Assembly: GCA_015501585.1 (NCBI GenBank)
Contig: JADNRY010000788.1
Span: 1 to 26,395 of the forward strand
Direction of reading: 5' to 3'
Length of the DNA stretch: 26,395 bases
Origin: Rhodocollybia butyracea
Lineage: Eukaryota; Basidiomycota; Agaricomycetes; Agaricales; Omphalotaceae
Both the position numbers and the translations under genes were made by a program. The notes below the pieces were generated by a model. That model ran no database searches and was not told where the DNA came from. It was given only the letters and a program-made list of their open reading frames with translations. Below are positions 1-10,235 of this stretch, one piece after another (positions within the stretch are counted from its first letter, which is position 1; each line of letters opens with the position of its first letter).

Positions 1-1250
1 TATTCGCTTCTGCGCGTAGCGTAGCGATAACGCTCACAGTGCACGTTTACAGAACGTTGACAGGTTAACCAAAACTGATTGTCCATAAGAATGGTTATAC
101 TGAGCGGCATGACAACGTCATCCAGTTCAATGATATCTTCTGCTTCCTCAGCGTCGAGAAGTATGTGGCGAGGTTGACGTTGGCAGCGAGAACTACGCGA
201 ATGAGAGATATATACAAAAGGATGTTACCGGTTTGGATTCGAGATGCATTCGAGAAACCAGATTGCGTATTTGGCGTTCAACGTCGCTCGGGTGGTCGTC
301 CACGGGACTCTGGAGAACAGTGAAGAAAAAATGCAGTCCATAAACCTGAGAGAAACGTGATGTCCTTTTCGTGCGCTTTTAACGTTGTTAGACCTTTACA
401 ACGAGTATCTCCACTATCGGATGAGGATGCCGCATCGTTTTTAGGCAGCTTTGCGGGACATTGCTACTGCACCATACTTTCAGTGTGGCCGTCGCTGATT
501 ACCGCTGCGGCCGTGCAGTGCCAATATTCTTGCAGACCGATCTTTGCTTCCACTAGCTCGGAAGAGTGTTCAAATTCGGTGAAGTAAGGCATGAAGACTC
601 GTTAGTTGATGACCTTCTGAAAGAATGTGGGTCGTCTGTGATGCACCTGGTGGATCTGGGGGAGCCGTAGTTAGCGTACAATCCGCATGATTATGTATAT
701 TTGTCCATTACATTGCGATTAAAGGCACTAGTACGTTTAGGAAATGAAGACTGTCCCAAGAGGTCGCCCTACATGACCCTCTTGAGAGCTTTTTGCCGAA
801 GGCTTGCATCGGAAAAGGGACCAGCGTCTAGCCCAGTGATGGGGTCGGCAGGTCCAGCAGATGAATAGAAAATTGTCGCATACCCAAGGGCAATCAAAAC
901 CATCTTATCGGATATTCCTTTTACAGAGATTTTCGGCACTTGCGGCTATTTGTCTTTTCGTTCGAAACCACGGTATCGTTTCCGTAGCATCGACTTCCAT
1001 ATTCCAAATAATTGTACGACTACTGGAAATCGCGGTCATCTCATGTCATCCAACTGAAGAGGTGAGCTGATCTGTAAGTCCATCATGGGCTGAACAGCAT
1101 TTCAATATGTGACCACAGCGAGCGATTTTGTGAAAGGACCATCGTAGCCAGTTATGGATTTGAGTCACGCCGTTCACCGAACGTTCAACCGGGAAACATT
1201 TCCATTTGCAGCTTCGTTGATGATTCAGCTCTCAGATCTCATCCATCATC
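1..1250 (+). pseudogene. Weak coding remnants, no intact gene
   Basis: No complete gene was found. Two stretches look like old coding sequence on the plus strand. Around 160-330 one frame contains RMRDIYKRMLPVWIRDAFEK and continues to a stop near 330. From about 558, just after a possible splice acceptor (ttccactag), one frame runs through DSLVDDLLKECG, an in-frame TAG at about 676, then YVYLSITLRLKALVRLG and RAFCRRLASEKGPA to a stop near 866. Residue composition is protein-like, but I recognise no family. This is inference from frame quality only. Confidence 0.3.
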
Positions 1251-1269
1251 TCCCGTCCGACTTTCAACC

Positions 1270-1758
1270 ATGCCCAAAGACGCTCTCACACACAGACCCA
1301 CCCAGTTCTCAAGCAGCTGCGGTTTCAATATGCATGAGCTTCGAATCGCTATGAAGTACACTGAATGCGAATTCAGCAGATTTCGAGTTAGTAAAACGCT
1401 TGCACTGCACTATTGAGCTAACCTTCTTACCCAGCAGGTCGTATGGGCCTCTGCAAAAGCCATGAAGATCAAGCCCTTCTACAGGCACGACCAAGTTAAT
1501 CCCGACGTGTGGGATGGACTCATTCATAAAGTAAGTGGCTCATTCCTCATCAGAAAGGGCACGTCTTTCTAACATCAACCGTAGTGCGTGGAAAAACAAC
1601 CCAAACTGAATAGCTTTATGGTCCATTGGCCAATAGTTACTTATTTTGACCATTGGAATATGTCTCGAAGGTTGGGAGGTAGAGGACGCCCTCGCAAAAA
1701 ACCTATATCTGGTCATGAAATCCCGCCAATCGGGACCCGAATTACTTGGGTCCGTTGA
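1270..1758 (+). CDS. AT-hook protein, 127 aa, three exons
   Basis: Exons 1270-1386, 1438-1530 and 1585-1758 join in phase 0 into one 127-residue frame. The introns, 1387-1437 (51 nt) and 1531-1584 (54 nt), start with GTTAGT and GTAAGT and end in CAG and TAG. The ATG is the first methionine of the frame and has an acceptable context (caaccATG). The body is basic and aromatic (KAMKIKPFYRHDQVNP, then FMVHWPIVTYFDHW), followed by GGRGRPRKKPI, which matches the AT-hook core (GRP flanked by basic residues) that inserts into the minor groove of AT-rich DNA. A nuclear, DNA-binding role is therefore inferred. I do not recognise the rest of the protein. It is undamaged, unlike most of its surroundings. 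A longer N-terminus on an upstream exon cannot be excluded. Confidence 0.6.
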
Positions 1759-1933
1759 TTTTCTTTGTATATCTACCAAAGCTGACCTTCGAGAAGTACA
1801 TTGGAAAAAAACCCCCGCCGCAGAAATTAATATCTTCCAACGTAGGCAATCCATATCTTTCGATAACGTCTTGTTCAACTTAGTCGTTCCTTAGTTGTTC
1901 CCTGTTAAGCCTCAATCTCCGAAGTTCAAACCT

Positions 1934-2134
1934 TCAGTTCTGCTCTCCAATGGCCCATATGGTAACGCCGATCCCCAGCCATGTCCCATTTGCAGAAGAC
2001 TTGGAGATAACCATAGCGCCTTGACGCAGATCAGGCAAGGCCAACTCAGAGGCTAAGATATAATCCACGACAGAAGTTCCCCTTGGTTTACCTGGCATTG
2101 AAGATTCAAACTTGTTCCACGTAAGGTCGTTCAA
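1934..2134 (-). mobile_element. Possible LINE endonuclease relic
   Basis: A 66-codon minus-strand frame contains TWNKFESS, then GTSVVDYILASEL and LPDLRQGAMVISKSSANGTW. The SVVDYILAS block, preceded by T.F and followed by a Ser/Asn-rich turn, resembles the C-terminal part of the apurinic-type endonuclease domain of fungal non-LTR retrotransposons, where the next element is normally W-S-D-H. Here the frame passes into unrelated sequence after GTW, so the SDH catalytic motif is not visible. Just upstream (2133-2159) lies a sequence shared almost exactly with 19747-19773. The assignment rests on one motif. Confidence 0.35.
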
Positions 2135-2159
2135 GGCTTAGCGCCCAAACGGATCCAAA

Positions 2160-2790
2160 AACGAGATGTCAAGACAAATTGATGTATAGTAGGTACGTAG
2201 ATACAGGGGTGCTGGAGAATTTGAATATACTATGAGCTAAAATGCAAAAAGAGCTGGTAAGTAGAGCAATATTTAGGAATAAAAATTGAACACGCACTTG
2301 ATACACACTGCAAAACCAAGAGTAATTGCAAATAGAAGGTACAGATAGCAGTTCGACTATTAAAGTAAGCTGAGATGCCTAAAAAAGCTATGTTAGTTCA
2401 GTGATTTTAAAGATAAGAAACTCAAGACGCACTGAAAAACCAAGAGCAATCGTCGCACAAATCAAAGAATGTAGTAGTTGAAGACTAACAACGGTCAGTT
2501 CAATGATTAAGAAGAAAAGAAGAGACACACTTCAGAGAAAACATACAAGGAATCCAACAAAAGAGTGATCGGGGAAAAATCGTGAAATCAGATTTGGGAA
2601 GGAAAAGAGCCAGCAAGAGGGTCGGAAGCAACGAGCACGAAAGATGATTTTATGAAAGCGTGACTGCACTGGTGACCAACGAAGCGCATGCTGAAGAATC
2701 CAGAAATGTATATACTGTCCATTTCAATCACCCAGGCGCAGATTGCTAGGATGTTTGGTAGTTCCAAGAAAGCCAACCAGCTGTCACTGA
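2160..2790. other. AT-rich stretch without a gene
   Basis: No frame here is convincing. The sequence is A-rich and holds an imperfect, loosely repeated block: the string aaaaccaagag with a following (t/c)aat occurs near 2310 and 2440, and (a/t)gtcagttca(g/a)tgatt-like segments occur near 2395 and 2495. An ancient duplicated unit of roughly 100-130 bp is likely, but it is too diverged to delimit by eye. Confidence 0.35.
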
Positions 2791-2880
2791 GGCAATAATG
2801 GTAAGAGGGAATGATGGCAAGAGGGAATGATGGCAAGAGGGAATGAGGCAATGATGGTAGAAGGGAATGTGGCAGCGAGG
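2791..2880 (+). repeat. Minisatellite, unit about 16 bp
   Basis: About five imperfect head-to-tail copies of a purine-rich unit, consensus ggcaagagggaatgat. The central copies (about 2800-2845) are near identical and the outer ones have lost or changed a few bases (ggcaatgat; ggtagaagggaatgt). The array interrupts no recognisable gene. Confidence 0.8.
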
Positions 2881-2885
2881 TTGAC

Positions 2886-2925
2886 TGAGTACAAGAGCGA
2901 GAATATTATTTGAGTACAAGAGTGA
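2886..2925 (+). repeat. 15-bp direct repeat pair
   Basis: The sequence tgagtacaagag(c/t)ga occurs at 2886-2900 and again at 2911-2925 with a 10-bp spacer. It directly follows the minisatellite and may be part of the same slippage-prone tract. Confidence 0.7.
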
Positions 2926-4130
2926 TTTTTTTTCGCAAGCAACATCTAAAAAGCAGCAAACCGCGACAGCTCAGAGCTGCTTGTCGCGTCCATCTCGAGC
3001 GTAGGGCCGGAGCCGCCTTTCGCGTCTGTTGTTTTCCCGTTTCGTGTGCGCATCTAGCTGAGGTCGGGGCCAGTTGAACGCAATGCGAATCTTGAAGTCG
3101 CACTCAGTTGAGTGGCGAGGAAGAGGTTACTAAAAAAACATACCTTAGTTGCAGCCGTGAGACGCGGATGGGTCACTGTGGGGTTCGCTCGACTGCTTGG
3201 TCCGCTTTCGTTTTCAGGGTGGGTCATATTTTTAGTTCTTTTTTCGTGGCTGAAGTGAAGGTGAAGGTGGTGGTAGCTGGGAGTGTTGAAGCGCGCGCGG
3301 CAGATGCCTTTATAGGTGCGGCACCTGTGCTGACTCTTTGCTGACTTAACCTTCGTTTTTGCGGGATTGTATGTTTTCTCTAACATACTTAGATATTCGA
3401 TTCCCTATTTTGAGTGGCGCACTGGCCGAAATGCTAGTGAGAATGAACAGCTGCGGTACCGGTGCCCAAGACTGACGCCGGAAGGCAGATTCTGCGATTC
3501 TGCGAACACTTTTTTCATCACTTCATAACTTCTTATGAGATATACACTGATAGCCGTAGTGGTTGGCGACAAAATATTTATTTGTACAGCTAAGCAGCTG
3601 GCAGCACAATTGACAGTATATTTCTACATACTTACAGCTAAGCAGACGACCGCGATACGTAAGCACAGAATCGTAATTGTTTGTTTGAGAGGCACAAGAG
3701 TTACTGACTGAATGACATTTGACGCGTCCGGACTACGTAGTAGAGCCAATCAGAGTTAAAGTTATAAGTTGAGTTTAGAGTTACTGACCGAATGACATTT
3801 GAATAACGCGATAGAGAACCATGTGGAGCTGGCAAGGCAAAAGGTTAGTAATTTCTCAGATTTGCATAAAAATACGTACAACGTCGCATGGTCGCTAAAG
3901 CCCAACTCACCATGCAGTTTACAAGGAGATCGAAATCTGGGATTTTAAGGACTTGTGGAATACAACGCCAACACGAAACCAGCATCATAAGGAAGGAGCA
4001 CAGTAACACTGCAAGAACCGTGCACCTACCGCCCCAGATATTCTATCAGTCTTCCCAGTTTAACTTTAAATTTCCTTTACGAGCGGCTGGTTCGTGGAAG
4101 TCTAGCCAATCTAGGTTGGATACGGAACGA
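2926..4130. other. No supported gene; short repeats
   Basis: Open frames on both strands overlap without splice support or recognisable motifs. Repeated short strings include acagctaagcag (near 3587 and 3635) and a 25-bp direct repeat listed separately. A short frame near 3930-4005 (EIEIWDFKDLWNTTPTRNQ) is protein-like but too short to assign. Confidence 0.4.
3698..3802 (+). repeat. 25-bp direct repeat, 80 bp apart
   Basis: The 25-mer at 3698-3722, beginning gagttactgac and ending gacatttga, recurs at 3778-3802 with a single T/C difference. The intervening 55 bp is AT-rich and unlike the repeats. It could be a small segmental duplication or the footprint of a lost insertion. Nothing in the sequence decides between these. 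Confidence 0.8.
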
Positions 4131-4301
4131 CCTCATTGATAGCACCTGAGAAGAGTTTGCCAAGCAAGCGCTTGTTGACGGAAAAATATCCCTCCATGTC
4201 AACGGGGAAGTCCGCTCTTTTGCCGGCGTCGGCGCTCTTCCATCGAAAGACGGTCGCCACTTTAACAACCACCAAAGGTTTCGTCGGCTCTGAAGGCTCA
4301 A

Positions 4302-4880
4302 GTGGATCGTCTCCGAGATGAGGTGACGCTGTCAAAGATGGGATCAAGCAAGACCATAAACGAGGTATGTATATTATTGATTTGTGCGCCCAGACATTCG
4401 GTAACCCGCATCACAGTTCAGGTGCAGGAGAGGCTGAAGGGTAGGTCCTATCGTACGCAGGTGCAGTTGACTAGCGTACGCAGTTGAAGTACTGTAGTTA
4501 ATGTAGAGGAAGGAGGAGAACGGGAGCAGGAAGAAGATAGAGGGGTGGCCAAGGTGAAGAAGACCCTATCATGGATTCCGAGTCCCTGGTAAGCTCGACA
4601 GCAATTCATCTGTGGAGCGACTCTGATGCCTCCAAGTCCGATGCGCTGCCACTCGCAAGTCTGCCATAATCTTCTCTGACGACGAGTCCTCCATTGAGGA
4701 GGCCCTCAAGTCCCGTTGAGAAGAAAATTGGTGAGTCTCTAAACGAGCCGACTCCGACTCCGACGATGACATTGATAGCTTCACCGAGGATACTGGTGAC
4801 GCGGAGGTCTCGGATGAGGAAAATTCCTCTGCAGCTCCTGACGCTCCGAAGTCGAAATCAAAAAAGAAAGTCGTAAGATT
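4302..4880 (+). pseudogene. Acidic, Ser/Asp-rich coding relic
   Basis: A frame from 4302 reads MDRLRDEVTLSKMGSSKTIN, reaches a possible intron (4365-4421, GTATGT...CAG, 57 nt), then VQERLKGRSYRTQVQL to a stop at 4487. Downstream, 4570-4870 alternates between frames that read as one acidic protein: MDSESLVSST, SDSDASKSDALP, IIFSDDESSIEEALKSR, then DSDSDDDIDSFTEDTGDAE and a basic SKSKKKVV just before GTAAGA. At least two frame changes are needed to join these. Acidic clusters next to Lys runs are common in fungal nuclear proteins, but no domain is recognisable, so no function is given. Confidence 0.3.
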
Positions 4881-4916
4881 GGGAGACATTCTTTTCCAGA
4901 TATTCTTTTCCCTCAA

Positions 4917-5472
4917 CTTGGTAGGTCTCTTCGCGGCTGATTTTACGGGTCAATATTTCGAATAGGATTTCATCGATTTCTGTCGATTGCTGTGTTGTTC
5001 TGCGTCGGGCATTATGAATATCGGAATATGGTACACCTTACCTGTCTAAGAACTGTTGACAAACTTCATGGCGAGCATGGTCCATTCCAAACTAAAACGG
5101 GGATATGGTCTTCAGCGCGCCGAAGTCATGAATAGGAGGAGTCCCACAAACCATGGCGCAACCGAAACGCAGCAATCCAAATTTACTGTCGTTTGAGCTC
5201 GAGAAATCGTAATTCAGAAGGAGGCTGAACGTCTAACTCGGGAAGTAGAGATATGCGAGCACGTGGTATGGCGGATTGAGATCAGCGCTTGGAAAAGGCA
5301 AGCGCTCAGCGCCTGGAATATGAGATTCCCACACATCATATACTACATTTACGCTTCAACATCTACATTTACTTATCCTAATACTCAATCTTATCCTATA
5401 CCGTACAAAACTTGATGTAAATTTCTACAAACTTAGTTGCAGACAAATAGTCGTTCATAAGTCGCCGGCAAC
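4917..5472. other. No gene seen
   Basis: No frame longer than about 60 codons has protein-like composition. A loosely repeated tacattta(c) string (near 5345-5375) and T/A-rich tracts suggest ordinary intergenic DNA between the acidic relic and the SNF2 relic. Confidence 0.4.
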
Positions 5473-5835
5473 TTAGTTACGTCCGAGGAGCCCCGGGAGG
5501 GGATCACTAGTGCACGATAGACAGTGAGATAGAGCGGCATCATCATTCGTAATAGGCAATTTTTTCAAGTTTGAAATTATGTAGTATGTCGTTCGCAAGA
5601 CGCCTTTTCTGGGTTTGAAGCTATGGTAATGCAATGAGTGGCAAATATCCTCAGCGGAACTGTTTACCTCCAAGATCCGTTTCTCAACATGGTTGTGCGT
5701 AACGTTTGTAGATGAACAGTCTTTTTCTGTCCCATACGATGCGCACGACCAAAGGCTTGTTCTCCGACAGCTGGATTCCACCACAAGTCAAACATGATGA
5801 TATTCTTTGCTTCGCGGAGATTTAATCCTAGTACA
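5473..5835 (-). pseudogene. SNF2-family helicase, C-terminal relic
   Basis: Read on the minus strand from about 5835, one frame gives GLNLREAKNIIMFDLWWNPA, then EQAFGRAHRMGQKKTVHLQT. These are helicase motifs V and VI of SNF2-type ATPases, including the arginine-finger segment (Q.FGRAHRMGQ). After HLQT the homology switches frame to VTHNHVEKRILEVN, the usual end of this domain, so at least one base has been lost near 5705-5712. Upstream (5836-6300) I cannot find motifs I-IV, so most of the ATPase is missing. SNF2 proteins translocate on DNA to remodel chromatin or assist repair. This piece cannot do so. Among subfamilies, the Rad5/Rad16-like group is possible but not proven. Confidence 0.8.
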
Positions 5836-6980
5836 ACAAAGATTCAGCCGAAGTAGCTTACTGGGCTCCGGAAACGGGCGGGTGCCTGTCTTATACCAAG
5901 CCCATGATAGATACAAACAGTGGATAGATTGGTTAGGGCGATTGAACAAATCAAAGAAACCCATACTTCTGAGTCAGGCAAACACCAGTGGGCGTGGAAT
6001 CTTAATTCACCTTGAACTGCAATCATCTGGTACTTTGCAAGAAATCTATGTGGGTATCCCTTTGCTTTATCTCTGTATCTTAGACCATGGGCAAATCCGA
6101 GGTCAGCGTATCATGCCAAAAACGGGTGATAGGTGCGTTGTGCTACAAATAGATCGCACAATCTTCTTCTCATGGGAGATTATCCTAGTAATCGCGAGGA
6201 ATATAATCGGAAGGCTCACGAGAGAATGGCCCAGTCAGTGTTTTGTTATTTGTAATCTCGGTCAAGGAATAGCAAAATACTGACCCTGCTGCAACTTGCG
6301 AGTGTGGGCCATCGCGCCAAGCGCGTGGCAGGTACGAGTCCTGTATCTACTAGTTCATTGCAAATCTTCCCGCAGAATCGATCTTCGGAGTTCCTCGCTC
6401 AGCAACATTCCGACCTGTACCTAATCTCTGTGCTGAGCCCATGAGCACAACCGCTTCGTACTGCAACCCTACCAACACCTAGTACAACCGAAATCCTTCT
6501 TTCAGGAATCTCCTCCAGGACAGCAGAGCTGGAGAACCGAGAGAGAGTAAATGGACGTCGAGTAAAAGCAAATGGATGAGGGGATGGTTGAGTGAGTCCC
6601 AGCGATGAAAAAGGACATGGATTCGATGGAATAATGTCGGAAAGAACAGCAGCACAGCAAGTGTACATGTACCATCTGACATGGGAGCTAGTACAAGCAG
6701 CCAAGTGTTAGCGAAGCATCTTGACACTGCATTTCAACCGCGTGAGCGAGTCTTTAATATTTGATGTTTCAAAGAATCACGGCGGTGCAGAGATCTTGGG
6801 GAGGAGGTAAGTCAATACCAACACGAAGGTGCACAGTCCAATTTCCGAACCCATCGACATCCTCAACCCATGAGCATGCACTTTGTATATGTAGCGAATA
6901 GTCGACCATATTGAGGGAAGAAGAACCAAAGGAGAGAACCAAAGTTGTGTGAATAGTGGATCGTTGGAGTAAGGGAGTGT
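5836..6980. other. No supported gene
   Basis: The longest frame here (158 codons, plus, 5807-6283) overlaps the SNF2 relic in antisense, is rich in Ile/Leu without motifs, and lacks splice signals; I treat it as chance. The remainder, 6300-6980, has only short frames on both strands. Some sequence may be unrecognised helicase remains. Confidence 0.4.
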
Positions 6981-6984
6981 TTGG

Positions 6985-7590
6985 AGGTTTGTGCCCAGCA
7001 GAGGCTGTGAATCACTAGCGGAGATGCTAGAGCTGGAAGGATGAGGAATGGAAATGGAACATGCTGCAAGTGAGCATTTGAAGGCGAAAGTGAAGGATAT
7101 GATTGATAAGATTCAAACAAGGGGATTTGGAGATGGATTAGGCTGTGACAAGATAGACGAATACATGTGGAGGCTGGCGCTGAATTAGAGACGGCATAGG
7201 AGAGGTATCATGGACATGAGAACTTGGATGCCGAGGCTGGTAGCCAAGCTCCAAGGGCTGGAAAAGCACTTTGGCACTTTGTTTCCTCCTCATACATGAA
7301 AGCGAGCTACCGATCCACTTCTTGAAAACCAAGAGAGGACACAGCGAGCCGGTAAAGCACTGCACAAAACCTACACATCCCATATCCTCTTCTCATTGTT
7401 CCACTAAACCTTATCCTTCCTATCTACCCGTATCCCTAACCGCTCCAGATCTTCTGGGTTGTCCATGAGAGAGAGGTGGCTGGTATGATCCTGATGCTGT
7501 AGAGGCGGATGGAGGTCGAAAGAGAAGAAAACTATATGTTAGGCGCCCGAGTGCTGGTTATGACAAGACTCGATCACCTCGCTATTAGGA
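6985..7590 (+). pseudogene. Unidentified decayed coding sequence
   Basis: One plus frame between about 6997 and 7310 reads as a continuous helical protein interrupted by stops: CESLAEMLELEG, TGA, GMEMEHAASEHLKAKVKDMI, DKIQTRGFGDGLGCDKIDEY, WRLALN, TAG, then RTWMPRLVAKLQGLEKHFG to a TGA at about 7308. Farther on, 7472-7588 gives WYDPDAVEADGGRKRRKLYV, RRPSAGYDKTRSPRY and a stop, probably the last exon. The two internal stops would be CGA and CAG if reverted by C-to-T change. The alternating charged and hydrophobic residues suggest coiled coil. I do not recognise the family. Confidence 0.4.
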
Positions 7591-8047
7591 TGTGGATACT
7601 AATAGTGCTAGTGAGAATTCATGCGTTGAGGAGCTGTGATAGGAATGGGTGATGCGGAGTGAGCAACCCGAGGTCACATGTCATACGCTTTGACATCCCA
7701 AATATATCGAAACTAATCTCCTTATTGGGTCAACCTGATTCAGACAAAAGGAAGCCTAATTTAGACAAATTCCCACGCGAAACCCGCCATAAGGACGAGC
7801 CTTCATTACATTCAGGACTCGTAATGCAGAGTGCAGCAAAATCAGGAGCAGAACCAATTAAGGCAAAGAAAGCTCAACAAGAATATTCTCGTACTAGCTA
7901 CATACAGTAGGTTTTTTATTATCTTTGCACGGGGCAAAAGCACTAATTACCTACTTCAAACATGCTTGCAAACTTGATAGTTATTTCTGACCTTACTACT
8001 TTACTATTGCAACTAATTGAATGACTCTGGTTTGACCATTCACTATA
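7591..8047. other. Mostly non-coding; one doubtful ORF
   Basis: An 83-codon plus frame (7659-7910) has a polar, protein-like composition (GQPDSDKRKPNLDKFPRETR) but no motif and no splice signal, so I leave it uncalled. The A/T-rich segment 7910-8047 lies just past the stop of the minus-strand oxygenase-like gene and probably includes its 3'UTR. Confidence 0.35.
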
Positions 8048-10235
8048 TCATGACCAGTACTTGCATATATATGGAATACTCTTTATAGCCTCATGCATCT
8101 CTTCAGCAGCTTTCGCATCTCGTTCTCTCAGAACAATCACAAATCCGTCCGAAAAAGGACCATCGGTTTTAACTCGTGCAAGAGCTGAACGACTTGGCGA
8201 AAGTGTACCATGAAGTTCGTTTCCATCAAACCACCTATCTTTAACTTTAGGGATGGTCTTAATGGAAGGAAGAAAAATTGCTCACCATTGACAGTTCGCT
8301 TGGGTATAGACAATAATCCCCCATTTTGCATAACAGAAATTATAATGATGAGAATCGCCACGTTTTGTGATGGTGGTGCTCATAGTAAATGTGCGATCTG
8401 AATCGTAGTGTAAAGGAGCAACAAAATCATAACAATAGTATTGATTTAAACCATATCGGCCAACTGGCAATGTGCCGGCTTCGACAGCTGCAGACTTGAT
8501 TTTCTGACCTATTTGCGGTGAGGCTTGATTCACCGTCTGCAGCATCAACGAATTATCCTGCATCCTATTAGAATCCAGAATATACAAACTAATGAAAACT
8601 TACAATTGCCATCCGAAACCAGTTGTCCACAAAACAATCTGCAGCTTCCTTGGTCAAGACTACTTCCCCTTTGGAGCGCCCAAGAGGATATGCACCACCA
8701 TAATAGCTCCCTCGAGCACCTCCATTTGGACGACAGAAGCCTCCACCACCCATACTTCCCCAATCAACTTTTTGGAAAGCTTCACCTCTTTTAAGGTTAA
8801 TGATCTGAGTCCGAAAATGATGATGATTCCGTTCCATTATATCGAAGTAATGTGGAATCAAGCCGTCAAAGAGAACTCCTCCAATTTCTTCCCCATTTGC
8901 GCGATTCACAAAGATGGTAATGTCTCGTCCACAGCGTGAATCCAAGTTGGTTCTAGCTCTGATATGGTGCTCTATACCTGGTGCCGGTAGGGCGTCTATG
9001 TGAATGTTATCCATAACTTTGGTTTGATCCTATTGCACTGGTTAGTAAAACTTTTGTAAGTCGACATGAATGTAGTACTCCATAAATCAGAGGTATCTCA
9101 TTCTGGTCTTTAAACGTATGGAGCAACTTTTTTTCAAGACCTTCGGTATCATGTTCAGTGACAAGGATGTAGTGTTTGCAACGCAGGTCCATAGGTTGAT
9201 GATCACAATAATCACAGTGGTCCCGCCCCAGTGCGCGATTGTCATTCCCTAAACCCTTGATAATCTTTTTATAACTGGTGGTATGTTCCATCACAGAGTG
9301 TAACATTGGGTTTTCAAGCTTGACTTGATCCGGAATTTTGTGAAGAGCACATAATGAGCAAAGTTTTCGATAGACGGTTTCCATATCTGCAGGGTACTAT
9401 GGAATCCTAGTTCAATACTCCACAGAAAAGTGAGATAGTGGTTAGCCCTACCTCTAGCTCAGTGCCGGTGGCTCGAAAAGCCGGTACCAGCAACTCCTTC
9501 CATAGGGTGAGGAAATAAGCTTGTGAGCAAAAGAGAAACATCGTTTCTGGACGTGCCATGAATGGCACTGTATTACTGATGATTTCAAGAAGTTTAAGGT
9601 CGGTAATGTTGCTTATCTGAAGATATGCAAATGAGTGGGAATGATTCCGATCGTACGGACTTTGATAACCTACTTGCTCTCGGAGGTTAAGTGGTCTATC
9701 CAGGTAGGCAACCTCTGGTGTGTAGCGCAGAAGTTCGGTAGCTATACTACAGCTCCAACAATGTGAGGTGTACCGTTCAGCCAGTACGGGGTCGTTTTCG
9801 AGCTGGATGGTGCTCATTACTTTGACCAGTACAGCGGCCAACTTTGAGCTCTACAAGCTAGTGAGTTGATTCATGAGATAATACGAGTTAATTACACACT
9901 CGAATTGCACCCTCCAACACAAGTTGAAGGGGTTCAGGTAATTTCCTCAGCTGCCGAAGAGCCCGTATTGCACTCGCTGGTTTCCGCCATTCGGTTGGAT
10001 TAAACTGGCCTGGTTTAATATTTTATAAGATAACAGGCATCTGTAGAACACTTGCCTCCTTTCCCGTAACAAAATACTGCTCAAATGCTAAAGCTATTCT
10101 TCGTAAAAAGTCCCACAAAGAGGGTTCATCAGCAAAATCCTGGGATTTCCACTCAATTTCGTCGGGTTTCAAGGGTGTTTCTGCAGTAACGAATGCATTC
10201 AGCGTAAGATCGGGTTCACCACTGAAGTTTGCCAT
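8048..10235 (-). CDS. 2OG-Fe(II) oxygenase-like protein, 631 aa, 7 exons
   Basis: Seven exons (10052-10235, 9900-10009, 9452-9850, 9079-9396, 8604-9029, 8286-8557, 8048-8234) join without a frame break into 631 codons plus TGA. All six introns are 42-55 nt and GT-AG. The ATG sits in a strong context (cgaccATGG). The C-terminus shows the iron-site layout of the double-stranded beta-helix oxygenases: APLHYDSD with H529 and D531, then WWFDGNELHGT with H578, and R585 in SPSRSALARV as candidate 2-oxoglutarate ligand. Such enzymes use Fe(II), O2 and 2-oxoglutarate to hydroxylate or demethylate substrates. The spacing recalls the fungal TET/JBP group, which acts on DNA bases, but substrate is unknown. 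N-terminal to this are a possible Cys/His metal site (C292, C295, C304, H306), a conserved-looking ITIFVNRANGEEIGGVLFDG block near 376-394 and a Gly-rich loop at 428-454. No signal peptide or membrane segment is seen. It is the best-preserved long gene here. Family assignment is moderate; gene structure is strong. Confidence 0.75.

Noticed and set aside
5807..6283. 158-codon plus-strand ORF, one of the longest in the window
   Set aside because: It lies antisense to the SNF2 motifs at its start, has no motif or splice signal, and its composition is not protein-like; the minus strand carries the recognisable domain.
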